Of a stretch of DNA of 64,000 nt, positions 36,801-48,800 are shown piece after piece; positions within the stretch are counted from its first letter, which is position 1; each line of letters starts with the position of its first letter. Made by a program: the position numbers and the translations under genes. A model generated the notes under the pieces. That model made no database searches. It was not told where the DNA came from and saw only the letters and a list, made by a program, of their open reading frames with translations. Where the stretch lies: contig NC_092678.1 in NCBI RefSeq assembly GCF_964355755.1, positions 21,176,922 to 21,240,921 of the forward strand. Reading direction: 5' to 3'. The stretch is from Antedon mediterranea. Lineage: Eukaryota; Echinodermata; Crinoidea; Comatulida; Antedonidae.

Positions 36801-39800
36801 ATACAGTGGTATAATTTGCCTATTCAAATTTATAAGCAAATTAGTGACTTTTCGTTAAAAATTTGTATACAGTATATAATCAATATATAAATGTTACACT
36901 GTTTGTAACTCAATATATACAGTATGTTAGTTTTATATGTATATAGTATATTCAATATACTATTTTATGTATTATTAAATTGTGTCAAAAATATATACAA
37001 TATACATTTATTGTTTTTATATAATTATGTATATTAAATATACTATACAGCAATTACATATTTTATTTTTTAAATTGTCAACAATTATATAGTTTACATT
37101 TTTGTTATATTAGTGTATATTCAATATACTGCATAGTAATTATATATTATATATATATATATATATAAATACATTTAATCATGTGATGTTTTTCAACCAA
37201 CCATTTAGGGTATGGTTTTTTTTACATAATATAGTGGATAGTCAATATAATGCACAGCAATTTTGATATTGTGTGTAAAGTTTTTCCAGGCATACCTTAA
37301 TATAGAAATTACAATATCAGAATTCTTTAGCTTTTTCAATTATACAGTTACACATTCCTCGCCATACAGTAGTTAACTTAAACAGGAAAGATTCCACAAA
37401 TAAGGGTCAAGCTTTTTATTTGTGACGACCTACAGATTGATGTCGGTTGTCACCTAAAACTAGACATCAGGACTGTGTCGAAGAGATAGGAAGCGCGTCC
37501 TGACCTTTCCTGCATGGTGAATTAACATGACCTAAGTAGTTCCTAAGTTGGTCAAATCGAAAGCTCCATATTATCTGAGTTTAAAAGGATTTATTATTCC
37601 AAGTCTGACTGTATCTGCAGCAGCCTCTTCTTTGGTTTGGGTTTGATAGCTTTCTGAGGTGCGGGAGGTGCAGCACTCGGGTTTAAGTACATCATGGACG
37701 GTATCTGTGGGTTCATATCCAACAACATAACGCTATCATTACTATGTGAATAGTAAATGGTTTCAGGCCTGACTGGTTCACGAGCTGGCTTAGCAGCTCC
37801 TCTGCCTTTCTTTTGTAGCCCTTTCTTCAGGTTGTCGGTTCTTTGTTGCATGGTCTCTACAGGCTTGTTCTTCTTATGATTGTATCTATAATAACCCGCT
37901 GATGCTACAATTGCGATCAACAGTCCAAGTCCACCAAGAGATACCGTTAAAATTGAGATATTATCTTGCGATTTTGTCTTGTCGGATTTATTGGTGTGAG
38001 CTAAAATGCAATTGTCATCACCAAGATCGCTTTCACCACCGGTGTTATAAGCAACAACACAAATACGATATGTTGCTTCGGTTTCCAACTGATGCAGTGT
38101 AAATGATTTGACATCTGGGTCAAGGGGCATGCTCACTTCAATTGGTTGATCACCTCCCATTTTTCGATATAGTACTTTATATCCTGAAAGATCACCATTT
38201 ATTTCTCCTTTATGCCATTTTATCTGTATGTAGTTGCTGTGTGTATTGGATATCTGTACTGCTTTTGGTCGGCCTGGAAGACGTACCTCACAGTATCGTC
38301 CACCCCACAACTGTGTACAAGTGCACTTAGCCATGAGAACGACTGGCTCAGCAACTGCTACTGGAATAACTGTTTTGCTTGTTACCTTTGGTTTCTGATG
38401 GTCACTATCTTCAATGCCATCAGCAGGTATTTCTGTGCATTTACCTCCATGGAGACAGGGGCTTGGTGTACAAGGATGTGGATCGTATGCTCCTGGTGTT
38501 GTATGAGGAAACCTTGTTGGTTGTAGGTGGGGGACCCTGCTAGGTAAAACGTTACCTGTGCCTGGGTGTATTATACCTGGATAACCAGGTACTGGAAGTA
38601 CAGGATTCCCACCATTTCCAGGATTTATACCTGGATAACCAGGTACACCATTTCCAGGATTTACTGGGTAACCACCATTAGGCCCTATTGGTCTATTTGG
38701 ACCACCAAATCCTCCTCCTGGTCTGCCAGGTAATCCTACTCCTGGTGTACCAGCACCAGGTGTTCCAGCTCCTGGTGTTCCAGCTCCAGGTATTCCTACA
38801 CCAGGTGTCCCTGCACCAGGTATTCCAGCTCCAGGTGTCCCGACACCAGGTGTTCCACCACCAGGTGTCCCAAAACCAGGTGTCCCAAAACCAGGTGTCC
38901 CAAAATTAGGTGTCCAAAAACCAGGTGTCCCAAAATTAGGTGTCCAAACACCAGGTGTCCCAGCTCCAGGTGTTCCTGCTCCAGGTGTTCCTGCTCCAGG
39001 TACTCCTGCTCCAGGTGTCCCAACTCCAGGTGTCCCTACTCCAGGAGTTCCACCACCAGGTATCCAACCACCAGCTCCAGGTGTTCCTACACCAGGTGTC
39101 CCGGCACCAGGTACTTCAGCTCCTGGTGTCCCGGCCCCAGGTATTCCAGCTCCCGGTGTCCCGGCTCCAGGTATTCCAGCTCCTGGTGTCCCGGCCCCAG
39201 GTATTCCAGCACCAGGTACCCAGGCTCCAGGTATTCCTACACCAGGTGTTCCACCACCAGGTGTTCCACCACCAGGTATACCACCACCAGGTGTCCCAGC
39301 TCCAGGTATCTCGCCACCAGGTGTCCCAGCTCCAGGTATCCCACCACCAGGTGTCCCAGCTCCAGGTGTTCCACCACCAGGTGTCCCAGCTCCAGGAGTA
39401 CCACCACCAGGTGTCCCAACTCCAGGTGTTCCACCACCAGGTGTTCCACCACCAGGTGTTCCACCACCAGGTGTTCCAACTCCAGGAGTACCACCACCAG
39501 GTGTCCCAGCTCCAGGAGTCCCACCAGTTCCAGTTGTTCCTGCACCTGTAATAAAACATGCACATTTTATTGATTTAATATTTACTGGTATTAACGAATC
39601 ATCTGAGAAGGCAACATTTTGACATTAGAACTGATCCTTTACCTAAATGGGCCTAATACATTTTGTCATCTTATTTTCTACATTATTTTACCTGGTGCAA
39701 CGACTCCTCCCGTTGGTACAAAATCCACAACTAATATATTGTATGTAATCGATGTAATGCCTTTTGAGTTTGTTGCTGTACATGTATATTTCCCAGAATC

Positions 39801-42800
39801 AGTATAACCCGCATTTTGTATAACAAGTGTTCCATCTGTTAGAGCTGTAATGTGCTGCATTGCGATAACAAACGCTGTTGTAGGCGTTTTCCCAACAGTG
39901 ATCTTTCTATTCAATGGAATCGTCCACACCTGTTCTGCTACTACATGTTCCTGTAGATCGCATGGTAACTTAGAATGCGTACCGACTTTGATGAATATTT
40001 GCGGAGCTTTCGGTTGTGATGTGATTGAAGGAGGAATACAGACAAATGGAGTACCGGAAACTGTGTTCATCACAGTCGTTATCGGATTATGAGCATATAT
40101 TGAGGGCGATCCACAAACGGTTTGCGTTAATGAGAATATCTTATTTTTATTGTTATTAATCCAACGAGTAAATGGCAGTATGGTACAGTCACAGTTTATA
40201 GGATTGTTCGAGATGTCGAATCTTGCGAGCGACATCAATCCGCTTAGAGCGCCGTCTTGCACAAAGGTTATACTGTTATGATCAACTTCTAAACTTCTTA
40301 AATTCCGAAGGAAGTTAAACATAAATGCTGGAAGGCTTGGAATCTTGTTATTGTCCAAACGTAGGTTTATCAGTGTTTCCATGTTTCTGAATGCAAACAC
40401 AGACAACTCACGGATTTTATTATACTGAAGATGCAGAGTTTCTATTGCAATTAGCTGACATTCCGCAAACATGCTTCCATCAACGAATGTAAGTCGGTTA
40501 TCAGAAAAGTCTATGGAACGGAGTTTGGACAATCCAAAAAGTGCTCTTTGTTCAACGGTGCTAATTCCACATTTCGGTAATGATAGCTGCTCAAGAAGAC
40601 GATTATCTTTGAAAATATTATTTGATAAAGTGTTTATGCTGCTATCTGTAATTTTTAGTGTTTTTAAATGAGGAAGTCCGTAAAAAGTTGTTGCGTCGAT
40701 ACCCGTAAGGTGACTCAGAGTTATCGTTTCTAGATTTGGAAGATTGCTGAAAATGCCTGGGGGTAAAGTTCCGATAGCGGTATTCTTTGAAAGATCAATC
40801 GTCCGAAGATTGTTGAGTCCTCGGAACATAGCAGTAGAGTGAGGAATAGTACGTAGCATATTCTCCTGAAGGTTGATTTCTCGTAATCTTGACATTCCCA
40901 CAAAAAGTCCGCTTGGCAGTGTTGTCAATTGGTTCCTTTGTAAATCGAGACTGCGAATATTTCCAGCCATACGGAAGGTGTTGACATGGAAGTTTGTGAT
41001 CTGGTTGTCACTCAGCGCAAGATAATCAAGGCTCCGTAAGTTACGGAAGAGATTTGCCGGGATCGACTGTATCTTATTCGCATTCAAATAAATATTACTC
41101 AATTCTGGATTTCGCAGGAACACTGTCCCTTCAATTTTTGATATTTGATTATCATGTAAATTTAAAAACTGCAAACTATCTAATCCGACAAATGGATTGT
41201 TTTCAAGTGATGTGATTTGGTTTTGGTATAACTGAAGAACCTGTAGTGTACGGAGACTACTAACCGCATACGGAATCTCAGTCAATTTGTTACCAGCAAG
41301 CGTCAAATCTGTCATATCCTCTTGCCTGCGAAACACCGCATCTTCCAACGTTTGTATCGAATTCCAACCGAGATTAATCAACTCTAAATTACGGTTATAA
41401 TCAAACACTCCCTCTTTGATAAATTGAAAATTATTATACGATAAATCAAGATATTTAAGGTCAAAAACTGAACGAAATGCTTGGCCTATACTACGAATTC
41501 TGTTGTTGTTCAAAAGAAGAATGTTGGTTTCAGGAGGTAGGTTACGCGGGATGAAGTTGAGTCCTTTATTTGCACAGTCTACTTTTTGGTACACACCTTG
41601 ACGTAATGGGTACAAGTAATCATTGGTGATGGTACAAATACATCTTGCGGGGCAATCTACCCCTCTTGGCCACATAGGTAACGCTCCAACCAAATCAATC
41701 AAAATCACTCCTAAGATTACAATGTTTAACGTTTTCATTTTCATTTTTATGCTAACTGCTTTCAAAAGTAACTCTCTTAATATTTCTTGGTATTTTTTTT
41801 TCTGAAACTATTTTTTTCTCACCATATCTGTAAGAAAAAGAAAAAGATATTGATAAGATATGTATTTTATTAATTTTATATCATTTGCAGTCAATTATTG
41901 GTACTCAATGTGTCCAGTATTATAGGCAAAGTCTGTGATACAGATGAATACAGTATATCATGTGTTTCACATGTGATGCCTGTATCATAGTAATGATAGT
42001 GATACCACATACAGATACTGTCATGGAGATACAGCACAGGAAATCTGATGCTATTTTAGTGTCTTTCTTTGACCTTTGAACTTTAAATTCAATCAGGTGA
42101 CAACTGGTATAAGAGGAAGGGTTTAGTTCCTAAAAGGAACCAAGTAATTTAGCATGATTTCCCGTGATTTAAAAGTTTGTCTTGAGACTGTTTCTTCTAC
42201 TTAATATTACATCATACAGGGTTAATTCAAGACTTTAATTAGTATGTTTATAATTGTTTTCAACTTCTCAAATGACCTCGTAAAATGACAACATTTGTAT
42301 GTTGATAAAATTAAATTCAAAATATGAATGTTTATATATAATAACCTTGAAACCACTCCTTTAAAATATTTTTTTATCTTCATTATACAAGGTTAATTCA
42401 AAACTTTATTTAATAACTTTGTTATATTTTTTCAACTGTTCAAATGGCCTTGTAAAATGACAACATCTGTATGTTGATAACATTAAATTCATAATATGAA
42501 TGTTTAACCTTGAAACGCCCCTATAAAATATTTTAAATATATCAGTTTTAATTCATGTTTATCTTCATTATAAAAGGTTAATTCAAAACTTTTATTTAAT
42601 CAGTTTGTTTAATTTTTGTTCAACTTTTCAAATGACAACATTTGTTGGTGAAAATAAATTTAAAATGTGGATGTTTATTTTTCAAGATAAACTTGAAACA
42701 ACCCCTTAAAAATATTTGTTATTATTTCAGTTTTAATTAATGTTTATCTTCATTATAAAAGGTTAATTCAAAACTTTTATTTAATCAGTTTGTTTAATTT

Positions 42801-45800
42801 TTTTTCAACTTTTCAAATGACAACATTTGTTGGTGAAAATAAATTAAAAATGTGGATGTTTATTTTTCAAGATAAACTTGAAACAACCCCTTAAAAATAT
42901 TTGTTATTATTTCAGTTTTAATTAATGTTTATCTTCATTATAAAAGGTTAATTCAAAACTTTTATTTAATCAGTTTGTTTAATTTTTTTTCAACTTTTCA
43001 AATGACAACATTTGTTGGTGAAAATAAATTAAAAATGTGGATGTTTATTTTTCAAGATAAACTTGAAACAACCCCTTAAAAATATTTGTTATTATTTCAG
43101 TTCTAATTAATGTTTATCTTCATTATAATCAAGCTTTCATTTTTAACTTGTGATGTAAGTTTAAATGTTCTATCTTTAGATAGTTTGCTTATGTCAAGTT
43201 AATCTAATAACTTCAAAACAAATCCCTTAAAATATTTGTTATTTGAAATATATAAGTTAATTAATTTTTATCTTTTTTTAAGTTTTAAAACAAGATTATC
43301 TTTCCCTTTTAACTTGTAATGTTATATTTTTCATTTAATTGAGAAGTTGCTTTTGTCAACTAAATATCACAAGTCATTTTATCATATCTAGATAACCTCA
43401 AAACAAATCCCATCAAAATGTTAACTATTTGAAAAATATCATTTTGAATTGATTTTTATCGTTTAATGTTTTAAAACATATCTGTGCTTTTCCTTTCAAC
43501 TTGTCTGAACTGTTACAATAAATATTTTTTTAAAGTTTGGAAATTAGGAACTAACGTTTTAACAAAGAAGAAATATAATTTTATTGACACGTAAAGTTAG
43601 AAAATCCGTTTAGATAATGATATAATTGGTTAAAAGGTCATTTTTTTGTGTGTGGGTGGGGGCCTTAATTGCTACTTTTGAGAAAGACATTTGTATGGTA
43701 TAATGTATTTAATATTATTTTTATCCACTAAAAAAAAATCATTTAAAAAACTAATGCAAACTAACTTCCAAAGACAATAAATTGTGAATTTGCGAGTTGA
43801 CCATGGGAAGTTAATGTCATGTAGTTTTTTCCTAGATTTAATTTGAATCATTAAAATCAATAAAACATTTTAAAAATTGGCAATTTTAGTAAATAGTGTA
43901 AATTAAACATTTGTCTGTCGTTCCGATTGTCTCCCTTGACATACAGTGGTGTCATCAGACAATAACATAAGTATCAAATATTTGTTTTTTTGATTCAAAT
44001 TTTTTTGTTTACTTATATTATAACATTGTTTGTTTTTTTTACAAACTTTCAGTATTTGAGGTTTTTTTTTTCATTGGGGACCACTAGAGGTGTATGTTTA
44101 TATGTTTCTAATTGATAAACTAATGCTAACCAAGAAACTAAAAATTCCTGTAGTCCACCCCACTTAATATTAATTTTGGACACAAACTACAAATTGAGGA
44201 TCTAAATATAGCAACCTATCATATCGTCTATAAATAGAACTGACCTTCGTTGAAACGTACGATTGGTCGATTGTTGAAAGCAATGAATCATACAAAACTT
44301 GTGTGTATTGAAGACATATTATTAAATATCAAACATTCACTCTTTTGGGATACAACTATTAAGAGAACACTAAAGAAATGATCAAGGGCCTAGTGTATCA
44401 CCCACTAACGTAACATTTAACAATCAACCACTAATTAACTGGGTGATTCAGGGCCAGTATATGTTTTAACAGTACAGCTAACCCTTACTCAGGGGACACC
44501 CTAATATTTAATATTAAATTTCTTATTTTCTTAAAAACCAAAGTCATAACTACAAATAGAAAAAAATATTTTTAATTTATTCAGATTTTATTAATCCTTA
44601 GGGAAATTGTCAATGATTATCTTTATTATTATTCTTACCAAATTATGGTAATAAAAAAAAAAATTATTTTTTTTTTCCAAAATTTTAACTGAATCTTAGT
44701 TATATAGAACTCGAAGACATAGATGTTAATAATATATATAATAAATAAACATATTATACAGTTTTAAATAAATATAAACTTACCTTTCATATATGCAAAC
44801 CTTAGATTAGTCATCAAGTTAAAACGTTTTAGTGTACACGAGTCCAAACGTACACGAGTCCACGCTGTTAGTCGTAACAAACACAAGCCTTGAGAGCCAC
44901 TGTCACAATGACACACTACACAGCAACAGGCAAACCATGAACACACATTCAACCAATCAGAATCGCTCATTTCTGAACACAGCACCATTTAGGTCAGAGT
45001 GTAGGTGGATCACATATTCTTATTATCAGGAAGCGCAATATGAAAGAACTTTTCACCAACATTATCTAAGCATTTTTTAGCACGTTTTTTCAAGTTCAAA
45101 TAATTGAGTTGGCATCACATGGGGGCTAATAATACATTGCATGTACATTCACAATTTTAATATTAAAATGTAAACTTTACCCATGATAATAACATAGGAA
45201 TCATAGGACTCAATATTTCTTTCATATAATATGATAGCAGGTTTTATAATATATTTATATACACGTAGTATTGTTTTAGAAACCCCTTTTAAGGGGACAC
45301 TGTCCTCTGAAACAAACAAGAGGCAATTTAGTACAATATATGTTTTAACACTGCAGTCAACCCCTTTTCAAGGAACACTTTCTTGTGAAACAAATGAAGG
45401 GCAATATATGTTTTAACACTGCAGTCAACCCCTTTTCAAGGAACACTTTCTTGTGAAACAAATGAAGGGCAATATATGTTTTAACACTGCAGTCAACCCC
45501 TTTTCAAGGAACACTTTCTTGTGAAACAAATGAAGGGCAATATATTTTTAACACTGCAGTCAACCCCTTTTCAAGGAACACTTTCTTGTGAAACAAATGA
45601 AGGGCAATATATTTTTAACACTGCAGTCAACCCCTTTTCAAGGAACACTTTCTTGTGAAACAAATGAAGGGCAATATATGTTTTAACACTGCAGTCAACC
45701 CCTTTTCAAGGAACACTTTCTTGTGAAACAAATGAAGGGCAATATATGTTTTAACACTGCAGTCAACCCCTTTTCAAGGAACACTTTCTTGTGAAACAAA

Positions 45801-48800
45801 TGAAGGGCAATATATGTTTTAACACTGCAGTCAACCCCTTTTCAAGGAACACTTTCTTGTGAAACAAATGAAGGGCAATATATTTTTAACACTGCAGTCA
45901 ACCCCTTTTCAAGGAACACTTTCTTGTGAAACAAATGAAGGGCAATATATTTTTAACACTGCAGTCAACCCCTTTTCAAGGAACACTTTCTTGTGAAACA
46001 AATGAAGGGCAATATATTTTTAACACTGCAGTCAACCCCTTTTCAAGGAACACTTTCTTGTGAAACAAATGAAGGGCAATATATTTTTAACACTGCAGTC
46101 AACCCCTTTTCAAGGAACACTTTCTTGTGAAACAAACGAAGGGCAATATATGTTTTAACACTGGACACCCTTTATTCAAAGAACATTTTTCTGTGAAATT
46201 CACTTTTTTTTAAACACTACACCCAACCCATATTTAAGGGACACTCCTATTTACATTTTTTAACCTTGATTTTGTCCTCTTAAAATAGTTCAGTGGCAAC
46301 CAGTGTTATATTTAAACTTATACAGAGTAAAATACAGTACTATAGTATTAATATTTATATATTCTCCTTTCTTATTGATAATATGATGTTAAGCTCTGTC
46401 TACCCTTATCAAACTTTATGCGACAAAAAATGTGATGATGATGTCATATCACTACCATATTTGAGCATATCACTACCATATTTGGGCACATCACACTCTT
46501 TTTTGTCAAACTAGTTTGATAGTGTAGACATAGCTTAAGGATGCAATTTTTTCACATAAAGGTAGTAACAATTTTTGTCAATTGACTTTTTAGTTTTTTA
46601 AACAAATTTAACGACTTCCTTTTAACATCTTACAACTAATGTATTATAATGACTGATAAAGGAAGCGACCTAATGTTATTAATTAGGAGACGGATAAAGT
46701 CAAATTTAAAGTATTACAACTAATTCACATTTCAAGTGAATACTTGTGGATTCCGTAATAAGATTAACATCAATTATTAAGGTCAACATGTTGTGTTTTT
46801 TGTTGTTTTTTTTGTCATTACCTTTGACCCTGTCGGTATTAATTAATTAATAGCAAAACATTAAAAGTCTACATGCCTAGTATGGTACAAGAAGTACAGT
46901 ACTTTCATTAGCTATTAATGTAAAGTAGAAAGCCTCTCCCTTAAGACAACCCTATTCAAAGCCAATTAAAAGGACACCCGCCTATTAAAGGGATACGTGC
47001 ACCTATTAAAGGGACACCCGCCTATTAAAAGGGACACCCGCCTATTAAAGGGACACCCGCCTATTAAAGGGACACCCACATATTAAAGGGACATCCACCT
47101 ATTAAAGGGACATCCACCTATTAAAGGGACATCCACCTATTAAAGGGACACTTTCCCATGAAATCACCCGATTCCAAATCACCTGTATCATGTTAGGTTA
47201 CTACTAGAATACATATGATGTTGTAATATTCCTATGATACTTTGGAAATAGATACAGTACCGAGAATCAGCTTATGAAATGAACAAAGGGCAATATATGT
47301 TTAAACACTACGGTCAACCCCAATTCAGAGGACATCCTTATTAAGGGGACAGTTTGCTGGGTCCTAAATATATCCCTTTAATCAGTCTGTTAATTTTAAT
47401 TGAATGTACATCTTATTTTGTCAGTTGCATCTATAATTGGTGGAAGATATCTTCAAATTATACAATACTTTCATTAATTAATTATTAAAATACTACATGT
47501 ACATAAAGCACTCAAATTCATCTCAAATTGGATTGTTGTTTTTTTAGTTTACTTTATTTCTTCATATATGTTACAAATAAAGGAATACAAATGTGCAATT
47601 CAAGCTAATTCTAAAGTTAGAACAATTCTTCTCATTATAACTGAACCAGTGTGTAACGTTCACGTTTCTAGCTCGTGTGTAGAGCAGCTGATTTAGTGTG
47701 ACTCACATACTTTTAAGTAAACCCTAGTGAATAGCACCATAATCAGTGTAAAGGGCTTCAGCTTATGATTATGATCTGTTCCTGGCTGATTCGACGATCC
47801 CTCAGACTATAACAATGAGTATAGGAATATAAATATAGGTGCCTGGATGTATTTCAGTGTCTGCAAGGACAAAATAAAACATTGTCTGCCGCTTGAATAC
47901 TCTTTTTTACAATAGAACCCTTCCTTTCGAACACCCCTACTAGTTTGCAGCAATATATGTTTTCCCAGGTCAACTCTATACAGTATGTTTTCCCAGGTCA
48001 ACCCTATAGAGTATATTCAAAGGAGTCACTTTGTTGGGGCCTGCAGGCAAGGGAGTTGGGAGGTTTAATAATGATACCAAATGCCTTCTTCCTTACTCCT
48101 ATCGAAAATGTGTTGATTAAAGAAGATTTAAAGAATTGTTTTACAACTGGATTTATTGTTTTGTGACAGAAGTATTGTCTCTGTACTAACTCTCACTTCT
48201 GTCATAATATATACATTATTTTGTAATTTTTAATTTCTTTATTTCAGACATAATTGTACATACAGCATTCATATACAGTATACCCTATCTCTATTTAAGT
48301 ACTCTTGCAATGATGAAGGGAGAGAGATCCAGCCACACAGCATTGTCATTTTTTTCAGTAATTTTCCTTAATAATAAATACTATAGTAAATAAATAAATA
48401 AATGTTTAAAAAAAAAAAGACAGCTACCTCCTTCCATTTCCAGTATAAGAAGGAATCAAAGAGTTATTATTTGTTTTTTAAAATCATTCGTTCTGTGTGT
48501 ATTTTGCAGGGTGTTTGCTACAAGACTTAGCCAGTTGAATAAAGTTCTTCGTGGTATTAAGTTAGGAAACTTCAGGTGAGTGCTTATCATCACTTATTCA
48601 CACTTTTCTAAAAATCAATTATAATTATGTTAATTGTGATAGGAAAGAATACATATCATTTAAAACACACCATCACTTTCACAATTTATTGCCATATCAT
48701 GACCTTAATTATATTATTAGCAAAAGTTTTTGCCAAGAATCTTTCATAAATTTACATTGTTAACAACATGATGGAATAGTCTACTGATTTCTCTATGTTA

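Noticed and set aside
38796-39565. Open frames on both strands giving (HLELG)n, (WSWDTWWW)n or (HQVSQLQVF)n peptides
   Set aside because: They are other registers of the 18-bp coding repeat. Only the GTPG register joins in phase with exons on both sides.
44764-44988. Minus-strand 74-codon frame ([14 protein letters not shown]...) as the receptor's true N-terminus
   Set aside because: It ends in intron sequence past a strong donor and splicing to 41827 does not keep the frame. The coding exon has its own ATG and signal peptide.
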